Assembly (NCBI GenBank): GCA_024741835.1
Contig: JAENRP010000111.1
Location: 3,425 to 67,424 of the forward strand
Length of the DNA: 64,000 nt
Source of the DNA: Diplocarpon mali
Lineage: Eukaryota > Ascomycota > Leotiomycetes > Helotiales > Drepanopezizaceae
Reading direction: 5' to 3'
Below, piece by piece: positions 1 to 11,648 of this stretch (position 1 is its first letter; each line of letters starts with the position of its first letter). The notes beneath the pieces were generated by a model, which ran no database searches, was not told where the DNA came from, and saw only the letters and a program-made list of their open reading frames with translations. The translations under genes and the position numbers were made by a program.

Positions 1-1845
1 GACCACTCTGTACCTTGGGGATCGATTTACTTGGTAGACGGCACGAGGCCCCGGAGGCACACGTCCCCCAACTTTGCCCCTGTCTCCAGGTACACCTGCC
101 ACTTCCGTAAGCGAATTTCTCTCCTGAGCTGCCACCCTCCTGGGAAGCTCGTGAAGCAGCCGCTCGAAAGTCTGAGAGCGAATATATCTCACCTCGGAGT
201 CTGTCTCGAGGGGAATCCTTTGTTTTTCCCTTTGTCTTTTTTCGGAACTTGCAAGGTTATATTGTGACACTCCTCCCTGCTAAAACCACTCTCCATTTGT
301 GCTGTTCAGCATATATCGTACCTGGATATGTGTATATATATACATATATATACATATACATACATATACATATACATAAAGATACGTACAAATATATATA
401 TGCATATATACATACAAATATATACATGCATATATATACATATATATAATATTTCTCTCTATATACATTGATACATATCGACTTACCTACCCTGGACACC
501 CAACGCAGGGCTCGCTCTGCATGTGCCCTCTGGCATTGCGCCACGGTTTTCGACATTGATCCCGTACTCGACGACTCGGGATAGAGCTTCTTGCTTGGTT
601 TTCGCTCTTTGGCCGGGTGCGTCGGGGCAGTGCACCACGGATAGCGGAGCTGGCAGGAGCACCGCAGAGAAGGGCAGAGAAGAGAGGGGCTTGGGGCTGG
701 GGTACAAGATGTGCTCCGGAGGGGGTGGATCGTGATGCCGTCTGTGACTCGCGACGGGTACCTCTCTATCGCATGAACCGATGGGTAGGGTCCTGGACTT
801 GCATCCGGTAGAGCGAGAGACACCGCAGAGCTCCGGATGGCGCCTGGGGCTCAGCGCGACGACGCCGCGCCCGCGGCCGCTCTCGTGCGGGCTCCCTCGC
901 CGGCCACGCGGGCGCTGATGTGTTGTTGATGGTGTGTGGCTGCGCGTCGGTGGAGGCCGCGCGCCCCCGCGGATGAGGTGGACGGGGGAAGAGTCTAGGG
1001 TGAATGGCTCTCGTGCCTCGGGCTGGGTTGCGGATCCTCTCTTGTCCTTCTCCTTGTCCGGCTTCTGCTTCGTCTCCATCTTGTCCTTCTCCATCTTGTC
1101 CTTCTCCTTCTTCCCCTCCTCCTTCCTCGCCTCCTCCTTCCACCTCTCCTCCCCGCAGCCGGATGGGTGACAGAGCTGACCGAAACCTACTCGCGGGTCG
1201 GACTCCCAGCCATCAGCAGCAGCCCCCCGAGGAGCCGCTGACCGCTGCCGGACCAGAACCCGCGAGGTAGCTTTTTTCGTCTCCCCCTCCTCTCTTTCCT
1301 TTCATGGCTTCACAGCTGGTCGATCGAAGCAGAGTTCCCCCGGCTGTCCGGGTTCTCGAACCCAGACGGGGAGTTGCCGTGGAGGGACACGAGTGGGTGT
1401 CTTGATCCACCGTCTGCGGGAGAGGGGAGGACAGAGAGGGAGGGGAGCACCCGAGCCGGGAGTCCTTGGGTCAGAGCGTCCAAGAGGCTTCTACTCCCCG
1501 TGAGAGACTTTGGTTGCGTGAGACGTCGCTCCCAAGGAACATATGCTCGTTTAATTTCCAAGCCGTTGATTCCGCTGGGTGCAGCAGCAGGGGGGGGGGG
1601 GAGCAGATCANAGAAGTCAAGAATATACCGGACTGGACTGGCCGGGTGCGTATGGAACTTGCAGAGTCAAGACCGCGTTTGCGAGCTCGGCAGTCGAGCG
1701 TGGATTGGCTGGGTGCACCCACCTCGGGAATCGCATTCGTTGAGGTTCTCTGGGAGATGACAAGAAGCGACTCGGATGATCCGCAGAAACCCAATCGCTG
1801 GAACTGTGAACCCTTCGGCCTCCTCCCAATATTGCTGTCAGTGTC
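1..1845. other. GC-rich gene-free flank of the transposon island
   Basis: This stretch is GC-rich and holds several open frames of 60-200 codons. None shows a recognisable domain, and they overlap on both strands as expected by chance in GC-rich DNA. It contains a TA/CATA microsatellite near 321-451, a pyrimidine-rich Lys/Glu-like tract near 1040-1150, a G run near 1591-1601 and a single ambiguous base at 1611. It ends abruptly where the LTR of element A begins. I see no supported gene here. Confidence 0.6.
321..451. repeat. TA/CATA microsatellite
   Basis: Alternating purine-pyrimidine DNA built of TATA, CATA and TACA steps with slight interruptions. It is AT-rich inside a GC-rich flank. Open frames that cross it give low-complexity Tyr/Ile/His peptides and should not be taken as genes. 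Confidence 0.9.
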
Positions 1846-1980
1846 AAAAACCTTCCGGAATGGAAAGGGTGGTATTAGTCAGCACTTAGGGTACCTCAGG
1901 CACCTAGATATACTATAAATATCTTCTCTCGGGGTTTACTCCTCTGAGTCTAATATAACTCCCTATTATACCAGTTATTT
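1846..1980 (+). repeat. 5' LTR of element A
   Basis: This 135-bp direct repeat matches 21944-22078 with transition differences only and no indels. It contains a TATA-like stretch (CTATAAATAT) that could have served as a promoter. The junction with unmutated GC-rich host DNA is sharp. Confidence 0.88.
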
Positions 1981-2793
1981 AGTAGAGGAGCTAGGGAATT
2001 CTCGGCTTTATTTCGTCTACGCGTTTCTAGTAAGGCTATTTACACCTCATTTCTATCCTCTTATTCGACCTTATTATCGGTTATTATTAGACTTAGCCTA
2101 GGAAGAGTTTTTCATCTGCTAGATACTATTTTAATAGCTACTATAGTGTATTATTAAGCTACTCCCCCTGACCTTATACTACGTCATTAGGACTATAGCC
2201 TTTACTTCGAAAGCGAGCCTATTTCAGTAAGCTAAGAATCAGAACCTATAATAAGCATAGATCTTAATGCGTTATTCGGTATCTTACTGCGCTAATAATC
2301 CCTTTTTCTAACATTTTCATTTTTTCGCATTATATAGAGAAGTAGCGAAACGCGTCTTTATATAACGTTATCTTTTAACTAAGCGAAATAATATAAGTCT
2401 ATGCTTACCTTAGTTATATTATACTACTTAACAACTACGCTAGCTTCTCAATAGAACCTACTCTTAAGTAATACTCTATAAATAGGCTTAGATATATCTG
2501 CTTCGCTGGCCGAGGTCTTTAAAGACGATTGCAAGGTGCCGCCTATTCTAAAACCTCATACCTGCGTGCTGTATATACTAGCGTTGTCTAGCACCTTACT
2601 AGATTACCTACTAGATCAACGGTTGCTATTATCGACCGGTTCACCTATATTACTAACTAATACTAGCGAATCATTGAGTTTAGAGCTCTAGAGAGCACTT
2701 TTAATTAAAGACGCGTCTATAGCACTAACATTAGCCTATCTAAGGCAACTCGAATTCGATATTATAGCCCTTAACGAACCCCTTATACTATAA

Positions 2794-3995
2794 ATGGGTA
2801 CTACCCTTCTTAAGTATAAACTATCTAGAAGGTTTACTAGAGCTAAAGGCAATGCTTCTAGGTGGCTCAACTATTTATAGTATGACTTTAAGAGTATAGG
2901 GTATATAATACTAGATCCTAAGATATTCTTTAAAGCTATTAATATCCTATTCGAAGGTTAAGCAGTAGAATAGTTAGATTCTAGTATTGAGTTCCGAGCT
3001 ATTATTAATGAAAAGGAGAACGCTACTATTGACTATATTACCAACTTTAAGTAAGCACTAAAGGCTGAATATCTTACTAAGGTAGCTGATTATACTAAGA
3101 ATAATATTTAGTATAATATTAAGAACCTTGCCTAAAATCCTAATAAGTCACTTGCGGTATACTATTAAAGGACTACCTACTTACTTTATCGTATATATAA
3201 TAAGGATGCTAATCGATTGACAACTAGTTTAGCACTTAGTTTAATTGAGTAGGTCGTCTTAAATAGTATTATCGTAGCTTTTATCAAAGGCATTTATAAT
3301 AATAAGCTGTATATAGCTATACTCTTAAAGTCGGCTTTACCAACTAGTGCACTATAGAAGGCCTTAGATGTCGTTAAGGATGCTTAGAATATACTAAATA
3401 CGACTTATAAAATAGAGCAACGCTAGCAAGAGAGGCTTAAGACTGAATAACTGCGATAGCTATACTATAAGCAGTATAGCATATTAGCTTCTGCGGTTCT
3501 ATTACTATTAAACGTAGGAAAGCTTATAGTCCTGGTTAATTAGAAGCTATTAACTTATTCGCTAAGATCGACCCCTTTAGTCGAACTATATAGAAATATA
3601 CCCTTATACCTTATAACTACCAATTGGAGCGGTAGTTAGAATAGTAACTAGAACGGTCGCAGTACTCTATAGGAAACTAATAATATATAGAATATCTAAC
3701 CTGCGAAGACTAACCCTAACTAGCGGGCTTATTAGAATATAAAGGCCTATGCCATCCTGCCTCATTTATAGTTGCTCTACCCTATTATTAATAGCTCTTA
3801 GATATATAACTCTAAGAAGGATAGCGTCCTATGCGTATATTATAGTGACTTCGGCCATAGGGCCATTAAGTATACTAGTAATAAACTCGCCGCCTAAGAG
3901 AAGGCATACCTACGACAAGCTATATAAGGAGGCAATATTAGTTTATACCTTGCTAATATCACCAGTTTTAGCAAGCATAGCCAGAGTCCTATTAT
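2794..3995 (+). pseudogene. Element A gag remnant with zinc knuckle
   Basis: Reading from the ATG at 2794 gives a gag-like helical protein interrupted by many TAA/TAG codons, mostly where Gln or Trp would be expected. A decayed CCHC zinc knuckle lies at 3832-3873: CVYYSDFGHRAIKY, in which the second and last Cys appear as Tyr (TGT/TGC to TAT/TAC, a RIP-type change). The start ATG and the knuckle share one frame, so indels are few. The product would have been the nucleocapsid/capsid polyprotein. It is inactive. Confidence 0.75.
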
Positions 3996-4689
3996 AATAT
4001 TTAAAAAGAGTAATAAGGAATCATCCTTATTATTATCAAGTTAGAGGAATAAAACTACTAGCAACTAAGTATCATTTGATAATTATATTAAGGCACTAGT
4101 ATCTAATAGCTATTCCTTAAGCGCTTTATCTTTTGATTCGAAGATAGCCGGTCATCTTAAGAAGCGATTATATATATTAATCGAAGAGCTAATGAATTCT
4201 AGTAATAATAAACCAATGCTAGTACTAATAACTAAGTATAATAAGTCTACTAATAGAAAAGCTAATAAGGCTACTAATAATAGTAGTACTACTAAGGCGG
4301 AAAAGGTGGCTTATAAGAAAGGGAAACGTATAGTCTATTACCTTAAAGAGATTGTTACTTGCGAAGGGATAGGCCTAATAGACTACTAGGAACTGGCAGA
4401 TAGAATCAAAGTATTGCTAAGTCTAACTGAGTTCTTTTAAGTATTACCTAAAGGTAGTAAGGAGTTCCGACGCCTATTAACCTATAAGAACTATAAGTCG
4501 ATAAAACTCAAGTCAAGTAAGTTAGTATACTTCTTTGCTAAGGTGAAAGTTTTGAATAATGCTTAAAATATATTAGGAATGGCTAAAGTTATCCCCCTTC
4601 TATTAGTTGAGAAGAAGGCTTTCTAAATTAATTATTTTATTAAGATGCTAGGCAAGGATAGAAGCTAAGTAGAGGTAGCTTTACTAACC

Positions 4690-5020
4690 TACTTTACTTA
4701 GGTTGATTAAGGCTTTAATATAAATGTTATATCTTATACTTTAATTAAGAAGTTGAAATTGAAGCTAATTCTATTATTAAAGAGGGGCTTTAGTAGCCTT
4801 ACTATAAATACCGCAGATAGTAGCAAAGCTAAGCTTATACACTAGGTTGAATTCGAAGTTAGTATATATAGGATCTAGTGCAAGGATAAGGCGTTTGTAT
4901 AACCCTTTAATAACGACCTGCATCTACTACTTAGTTTGCCATAGTTATAGAAGGTTGATAGCACTATCGATATTCGCAACTTATAAACTATGATAGGCGA
5001 TTTAGCAAATGGTAAAAAGA
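4690..5020 (+). pseudogene. Element A aspartic protease remnant
   Basis: In the same frame as gag, the peptide around 4702 reads VD*GFNINVIS, the shape of a retroelement protease active site (D-x-G followed by N-x-IS). It is followed by a beta-rich stretch with an FNNDLHLLLSLP-type segment that resembles the ILG block of pepsin-like retroviral proteases. Stop codons interrupt it. The call rests on motif shape and on its position between gag and RT. Element B is inserted about 285 bp downstream. Confidence 0.6.
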
Positions 5021-5305
5021 AGGTAATTATTAAAGGTCTTAAATTCGTACTATTTAAGCACTATAAGCTATTTCTATACCTAGTTGGTATGCCAGACCTA
5101 AGCTTAGTAATTCTAAGAAGACCAATTATTAAGAAATCCAATTAGTAAAATAAGCCAGGAGATAGCTTTAGTAAAAGCAGAAGCGAGAGTAATAAGATAG
5201 ATTCATCTACGGATTCGGAAAACTAGATGGAAATAGTCGACTTAAGATTATTATTAAAAGCATTAATAGTATATAGCCAATTGAGGCAGTGACTAGACCG
5301 ATTAG

Positions 5306-5565
5306 TGTCACGACTTGCTCTTGAGCGTACAGAAGGCGAGAATCGAATGACGCTGACTGTATTACCTCGAGAGGTACGCTATATAATTAAGAAGAAAAGA
5401 TAAAGAAGAAGAAAGAGTCTCTAGTAGAGCTCCTCTAGAATAAGTACAGGTGCTTTGCTAGTATGCACGTGATTCAGCTACCTTGCTACCTTAGCGTTAG
5501 CGTACACTTGACTTTAATATATAATATAACCGTTTATGTAATATGCATATAATGCGGCTATAATA
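5306..5565 (-). repeat. 3' LTR of element B
   Basis: 260 bp, pairing with 17730-17989 with transitions only. On the plus strand it starts TGTCACGACTT and ends AATA, where the partner ends AACA, so the CA terminus has been mutated. The flanking ATTAG repeat is intact. Confidence 0.92.
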
Positions 5566-5740
5566 CTACCCCCCCCTTTTGAAAAACTGCGCTTGCGCAA
5601 TTGTATCTATAGGCGTATTATCCTCTAGGTCCCTATAATCGTTAACTCTATTATTATATGACTTAAGCCAGCTTAATAGTGCCCTTAGTGGCCCCTTAGC
5701 TTAAACGTTTTTTAAATAAAAATCTCGAATAGTATGCGGC

Positions 5741-5880
5741 GCTATTATAGCATTAAAGCATAGGTACTATTTAAGGTCTTTATTAGCTCCTTTCCACTTA
5801 ATCTAATATTCGAGCTTTTAAGCTTAAATATAAGATCCAATTATTACTTTTATCTCTTATTCCTTCTATTCTAGTAGTAC
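5741..5880 (-). pseudogene. Element B chromodomain remnant
   Basis: On the minus strand the translation contains LEY*IKWKGANKDLK*YL, which matches the chromodomain core (L-x-Y-x-V-KWKG-x...W). The stops sit where Gln or Trp codons are expected. The tgg codon of KWKG is in the same frame as the RT of element B once the 5,545 bp of element C plus its duplicated target are removed. Chromodomains at the end of integrase are known to steer chromoviruses to heterochromatin. Confidence 0.75.
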
Positions 5881-6341
5881 TTTAATTAGGGTAGGAGGTT
5901 CCCGAACTTGTCTTAGCAAGGGGTTAGGAATATATTTATATAGTAAGTGCGAGTGGAAAATAGGGTAGATCGAATAGAGCGAATTAGGCAATTGTAGCTT
6001 CTAGCTTTCTCTTAGCTTTTCTAGTACTTTTACTAAGTCGTACTACTTATCGGAGAGCTTCTAGCTCAGCCGATCGAGCTTCTAGTTTTTAATACTAATT
6101 AGTATATTATTTCCTATAGTCTAATCAACTGGCCGGCAGTAGAGGTTTGCAAGCTGTTTCATTTTAGCCTATTATACTTAGAGAGATAATTAAGCGAATT
6201 AGACTACTTTTTAAGCTTTAATAGCTATACAGAGCGCCGTTTTACAATTTACTCTCTCAGTTGCTATCTATAAAGGCTTTAGGTTAATTAAATTCTAAGA
6301 GAAGCGAGCTTTATAGCTGTTTAGCACTTAGAAAGGGGAAA

Positions 6342-6574
6342 TGTAGCAATGAGGTTCTCTGATAGTGAACTTGATAGTAAACTAGAAGAGGGCACGAAGA
6401 AGTATGAGGTGCAAACGACGATATTAGGTGTCTTGATTCATAAGAGCTCTCTAACTACGAGCTATTTAACAAGGGCTGCCACTAAGTCATATGGCAAGTC
6501 ATATGACACATTATATGTATAATGTATTATATGATAGATCATATGACAAATATGTGATAGGCATTCCTGTAACA
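6342..6574 (-). repeat. 3' LTR of element C
   Basis: 233 bp with canonical TG...CA ends (TGTAGC...TAACA on the plus strand). I count about 16 differences from the partner at 11649-11881, all transitions and no indels. Confidence 0.95.
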
Positions 6575-6751
6575 CACCCCTCTAGGGAGACCTTTAAAGG
6601 TACTTACTAGCAACATATGTGATGTTATAACTTTTATTATAATCTACAGTTTTGTATGAAAAATCAACCTATAGATATGGGAAATAGAGTAGAGTTCGGT
6701 AGCGCGCTTTACTTTGGAGTAGGAAATCCACCCTTTAGTAAGTCAAAATTA

Positions 6752-6774
6752 ACTCGCGGGCCCGGCCTGGGAGT
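6752..6774. repeat. 23-bp palindromic in-frame repeat, copy 1 (element C)
   Basis: Left arm ACTCGCGGGCC, one central base, right arm GGCCTGGGAGT. On the minus strand its ACT is the first base of a codon in the element C frame and reads T-P-R-P-G-P-R-V. It is followed directly by the 30-bp A-rich tandem repeat. GC-rich against an AT-rich background. Confidence 0.8.
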
Positions 6775-6780
6775 AAAAAA

Positions 6781-6870
6781 AATCACCCCTTAATAGAAGT
6801 GCAAAAAAAAAATCACCTTATAATAGAGGTGTAAAAAAAAAATCACCCCTTAATCGAGGTGCAGAACCTT
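6781..6870 (-). repeat. 30-bp tandem repeat, three copies
   Basis: AATCACCCCTTAATAGAAGT followed by GC and an A-run recurs at 6781, 6811 and 6841, exactly 30 bp (ten codons) apart. On the minus strand it lies in the copia frame and encodes a repeated LH-x-Y-x-G-V-I-F-F-like peptide. The third copy diverges after about 22 bp. It lies near the 3' end of the pol region of element C. Confidence 0.8.
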
Positions 6871-7499
6871 CATATTTAACAATTTGATAAAGGCGGCGTG
6901 GTTAGAGCTATTTAAGCTCTTAGTAAGTCCATTAGCGGTATTGTCTTTAGTATTTGTATACTAGAGGTCTAAATGGCCTTTCCAAAGCTCTTACCGAATA
7001 TAATAGAACTTGATATCGATATGCTTTGTTCTCTAATGATATTCGGGATTTTCGGTAAGATAAAGGGCTCCTTAGTTATCGCAGATCATCTCGATTTTAG
7101 TAGCATTGTTGCTAGCGTAGCCTATTTCCTTAAGTACCTAGCGTATCTAAGAGGCCTCTTATACGAACTTGCATATAGCGATATACTCTACCTCTATAGA
7201 TGAGAGAGCGACAATAGTCTATCGCTTAGAGGAGGCGGTAATTACGCTATTATTAAGGAAGAAGATGGCCCTAGAATAGGAGGCTCTAGTTCTTCTATCA
7301 CCTGCTTAATTAGAATCGTAGTAGCTATATAATTTCTAAAGCTCTAGGTCAGTTGTTTTGCTTCTAAAGGTAGTATAATAGAATCGCGTTCCCTATAAGT
7401 ACTATAAAACTCGTTTTAAAGCTGCTATATATTATAGCAAAGGGTTAGTAAGGAATTTGCTAAGAATAGAGCAGTGGTATAGTATATCCTAACGCGTAT

Positions 7500-8320
7500 A
7501 GTGCGCAAGGTACTATAGAGAACTACAGATCTCTTAGTATAGCTTTACTTCCTATAGAGTGGCTTAGCCTTCAAATTTGACTATATAAACCTTATAGCCA
7601 TTGGCAAAAGGCGTTAGTACGCTCTTGCAATTAATTATATAAAAACATTTAAAAACCTTATTAATATAGGCATTTTAATAAAGTAAGATCGTTCTATTTT
7701 ATCGATCTTTAACTATATATACTCTTAAGAAGTAGTTAGCCGGTTCACTACCTATGATTTTAAAGAGGTTGCGAAGATCTCTTTTGAACTTATTATATAT
7801 ATCACCCTTCTTTGCTACTATAAGGAAGTCGTCGACGTAGGTGATAATAAGAATCCGAGAGGCGCGGTTGATATATATGCAATTGTTAGTATCGAGAGGT
7901 TGAAAATCGAGCTTTTGTAACTCAGACTATAGCTTTTCTTACTATAGTCGTAGAGATTGCTTTAAGCTATATAAGGCCTTAAGAAGCTTAAGATAGTAGT
8001 CTTAAGGTAAAAGAACGACCTTATCTTAAGTATATCTAAGAGGTAACTTAATATAGATATTAGAGTCAGCTTCTGAATTAAGGAAAGCTATCTTAATGTC
8101 AAACTGATCTAGCTCAAAGTCGTATAGCACTATAAGCGCAATTGCGATCTTCTAGACTGCAGATTTGCATACTCTAGCAAAAGTCTAGTTGTAATCTCGA
8201 CCTTGTTATTGCATATAGCCTTATACGACAAATCTGACCTTCTATTAGGAGATTTCCCTATTTTAATCTCTTTTGGTTTTAAAGACAAGTCTCGATCTAA
8301 GTACTCTATCGTCTTTAGAG
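7500..8320 (-). pseudogene. Element C (copia) reverse transcriptase remnant
   Basis: The minus-strand translation shows the copia RT blocks in order: KVRFVV*GYMQ with QGRDYN and TFARVCK (8.2 kb), DQFDIKIAFLNSEAD with IYIKLP (8.05 kb), and the catalytic ILIITYVDDFLIVAKKGD, whose YVDD codons are 7828-7839. Stops replace Trp and Gln positions. The YVDD aspartates are intact, unlike in elements A and B. RNase H would follow toward 6.6 kb, but I did not find its motifs with confidence. Confidence 0.85.
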
Positions 8321-8650
8321 AGTTTTAAGCGTTTTACTACCACCTATATATTCTTATAAGCGAGGGAATTATACTTAAAGTTAATCGCAAATCGCTATTT
8401 ATCAGCGTTAGCGCAAGAGAGGGCTTATTCGACTGTTTTTAGGTCATTTGGGTAAGGAGAGTCGAGTAAGGCCATATGGAAGGCGCCTAAATAGGCTTCC
8501 TTATCATTAGAGTTATCAGCTTTGAATCTAAGAGCAGTAGAGCGAGTAGCTCTCTTCTTAGAAGGCTAAGGGTAGGCCTTGTTCTTTAAACCAAGAGGTC
8601 TTCCTCTCTTTTTTAAAGTTGGAAGCTCAGCTTCTCTAGAATCAGAATTG

Positions 8651-8721
8651 ACTCCCGGTCCCGGCCTAGGAGTAAAATCATCATAAGAGTCAGTATTAAC
8701 TCGCGGTCCCAGCCTAGGAGT
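8651..8721. repeat. Pair of 23-bp palindromic in-frame repeats (element C)
   Basis: Copies at 8651-8673 and 8699-8721, start to start 48 bp (16 codons). Their arms are ACTCCCGGTCC / GGCCTAGGAGT and ACTCGCGGTCC / AGCCTAGGAGT. Both are in the copia frame on the minus strand and read T-P-R-P-G-P-G-V and T-P-R-L-G-P-R-V, each followed by an N-S/T-D-S motif. Confidence 0.82.
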
Positions 8722-8989
8722 CAAATCACCCCTTAATTGCGGCTCTATAATCAGGCTGTCTTTATCAAATCGAATGTAAGATAATTGAATAATCTTATCA
8801 CCTATTTAAGATAGCATATAGATTTAATAGATACTTCTACTATCAAATCTAATAAGAGTACCTACCTCTGCTCTCGGAGCGAGTTTATTGCTCTAAGTTC
8901 GCCTTTCTTTCTCGATTAGCATATAAACGCGATAGCCTAATACTTAAAGATGCTTAACTAAGGGAGTATAAGACTTATTAGGCTTAATA

Positions 8990-9640
8990 TTATCCCAAAA
9001 GATCTTATATAGAGTCTTGCCGCCGAGAATATTAAAGGCAGTAAGATTAGTAATATATATTATTAAAAGGAGGAGGTAAGGCTAGAGAAAGGAGGGGATA
9101 TTTTAATTAATTATAGCTATTTGCAACTTTTCCATTAGTATGCGAATTAATCGTTCCAATCTGCTATCTTATTCTAGTATATATAGAGTAGATTCCTTTA
9201 AAATCATACTAAGGTTTTCTATAAGTATTCGCATTTGTATAAGAGAGTACTCCTTACCTTTATCAGTTCTCTACCACTTAATAGTGCGATTATACTAAGT
9301 TTATAAGAGGCTAATCATCTTCCTATTTGCCTTAAAGGCATCAGATTTATTTATATAGGTCCATCCCTACCTAGCTATTGTAGCTACGCAAGTAAAGATA
9401 GAAGCGTATTTATAGCTATTAAGGCCAGTTGGCTTTAGATAAACTATATTAACGTATAGTTTATCAAGTGCCTTTGTAAGTCAAGGGCAAGCTAAACGTT
9501 TATTAATATATTAAAGAGGTCTGCCCTTCTTATAAGGAGCGCAGATTCGCATCTTCCTTGATTTTATTTCCTTAATTTGTATATTAGTGATAGCAGATTA
9601 GGTCTTTCTAACCGTTTATAGGCTAGCGTGGCCTAATCGA
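8990..9640 (-). pseudogene. Element C (copia) integrase remnant
   Basis: The minus-strand peptide contains CAPYKKGRPL, then LDKLYVNIVYLKPTG (9442-9459 covers LYVNIV, where the first catalytic Asp reads Asn) and, about 60 residues on, RTDKGKEYS (9245-9267), which holds the second catalytic Asp. This is the copia integrase core. The third acidic residue was not located with certainty. The D-to-N change is G-to-A on the coding strand, a RIP-type lesion that would by itself kill strand transfer. Confidence 0.8.
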
Positions 9641-10065
9641 CGGTACTAGAGCTTAATATCAAGAGGTTTATTCTCAATTGCAACTAGGAGAGCATATCCA
9701 CTTATATAACTAGAGGAGTTAGTAAAAGGCTGTTCCTTATTAATATATATATTATTATCGATAGTGCAAATTTCCTTCTTATTAGATAGGAATAGCTTGC
9801 TATTTTGGTAGAAGCCTTTGATTTTGTTAAGTTTACCACTTAAGTATAGGCAGATAGGTGACTAAGGTATATAAAGAGTATTAATTAACTTAAGAACATA
9901 TACCTTTCTATTGGATTTGAGTGCATTAACTTTGCAAATGCTAATGCTAAGAGGTTAAACAGATCTATTAACTATACTTAAGGAGGGTAGATTATCTTAA
10001 GCAGTATAGGAAGTAAACTTAAAGAGATTATTAGAGACGTGCTTACTAGCACTTGTATTATATAG

Positions 10066-11499
10066 CTAACGATTCCTCAATTTTAATAAGAAGTAGGTAA
10101 AAGAACTGACTCCTAGGCCTGGCCCGCAAGTGGAAATTGGCCCTAGGGAGGAGTCGGAATTGACTCCTAGGCCTGGCTTACAAGTAAGAATTAGCCCTAG
10201 GGTTAGTAATAGCATAGTATGCCTAAAGAGGTTATTATCTGACTTTTCGTCTTCCTTTTGAATCTTCTTAAAAGGCTTTTTACCCTTTGGTAATAATAGC
10301 AAGGACTTATTGTCCTTGCCTTTGAGGTGACGGAATACGTACTTCTTCCTTAAGTCCTTTTCCTAAGCCTCTCTCTTCGATTTATTAATTGTAAAGCAAT
10401 CTTCTACCTTATGGTATAGCTTTAGTTGCTTATAATAAGGACAGGGGGAAATAGGGGAGGAGGTAGTAGTATTCCTAAAGGTGCTCTTCTTTAAGTCTTT
10501 AAAACCTCTCTTGTTTTCTGACTTCTTATAATTAAAGGAATGCGGCTTGCTAGCCGATTTATTACTATATAAGACGGTTCTATTCATTTTTAAACTTTAT
10601 AAGGCTCGAGCTTTATTAGTAATATCTTTAATAAGAGCTTTAAGCGTGATCTCTGATTTTCGTCCAGCTGCTATAGCTAAGCGAAGGTTAAAGCGTTATC
10701 GATCTGCCTAAATAGGCCATCTATTGGAATAGCTAGCAATAAATATAATAGGGTACTAGTAAGAGGGAAGGGCAGAGTCGAGAGCTTCCAATTTAATGAT
10801 TAAAAGCCTAAAGGCGATAATATAAGCTTTAAGTGAATTAAAGTTGTTATATTTAATAGTGACGTAGGTTTGTATAGCATTGTATTCAAGTACTATTCTA
10901 GATCCTTTATACTATTTTTAGAAAGCTTCCCATATATCTAAGGCAGATTTGTCGCCTTCTATATAAGCTAGTAGTCTTAGTTTGCAATTAAGTGTAATAG
11001 TAAGCTTTATTTGAGATTCCTTAGCTTCCTATCTAACCTAATTATCCCTTTCCTTATTTGTAATAGAACGGTCCTATAAGTCAACCTTAGGTAGAGTATA
11101 TATTCTAGCTTTTATATAGAGATACATAATCAAGGCGTTTGACTTTGCAAGGTTCAAAACCTTATTCCTTCACTAGCTATAGTCCTTTGCGCCTTTAAGC
11201 TTTTGAGACTTAGGGAGGCTAAGGGCAGCCGAAGACAATAACGACATCTTATTTGTATATTTGTATATAGAGTTGTCGAAAGGAGAAGGTGAAGAAGGAG
11301 GAGGAGGAGGAAATGAACTATTGAATTCGAGTTTAGGGTATTGTATATCAGTCCCTTTAAAAATAGGTGATTCAGGCAGTAGAGTACTTTTAGCAATTAA
11401 GCTGGTAATCTCAGCTGTTAGTCTTAATGATTCAGCTACAGTGACGAATCTTGCATAAGCTTGGATTATTACGTAGCGCTTCAGAAGGGGAGTAGCCAC
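10066..11499 (-). pseudogene. Element C (copia) gag remnant
   Basis: Three longer stop-free stretches (11173-11499, 10363-10587, 10066-10302) share one frame. The first begins with an ATG 150 bp inside the 5' LTR and ends with LPKSQKLKGAKDYS, the gag start motif of copia elements (LKG-x-x-Y). The second carries a zinc-knuckle-like CPYYKQLKLYHKVEDC in which one Cys appears mutated to Tyr. The third carries two palindromic repeats. Between them the frame is broken by stops. Confidence 0.75.
10109..10185. repeat. Pair of 23-bp palindromic in-frame repeats, opposite orientation (element C)
   Basis: Copies at 10109-10131 and 10163-10185, 54 bp (18 codons) apart. Left arm ACTCCTAGGCC in both; right arms GGCCCGCAAGT and GGCTTACAAGT. 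They are inverted relative to the copies at 6.7 and 8.7 kb, yet on the minus strand still read T-C-G/K-P-G-L-G-V in the gag frame, because the palindrome encodes a similar peptide both ways. Confidence 0.82.
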
Positions 11500-11648
11500 T
11501 GTTTTATTATTAAGATGACGCTATTATACGTCATTGGTTGAGTAATAAAAACTCAAAAATATCGATCAGCCTTTTCGTTTGTAAGGGAGACTCTGATTGA
11601 TGGAATTTTGTATCGAATGCTATTCATAGGCATGCGGGGCTTATAACC

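Noticed and set aside
257..823. A 188-codon minus-strand frame rich in Tyr and Ile
   Set aside because: Half of it is the TA/CATA microsatellite; no recognisable domain.
6973..7203. A plus-strand frame of 76 codons in the island
   Set aside because: It is the antisense of the copia element's RNase H region, not an independent gene.
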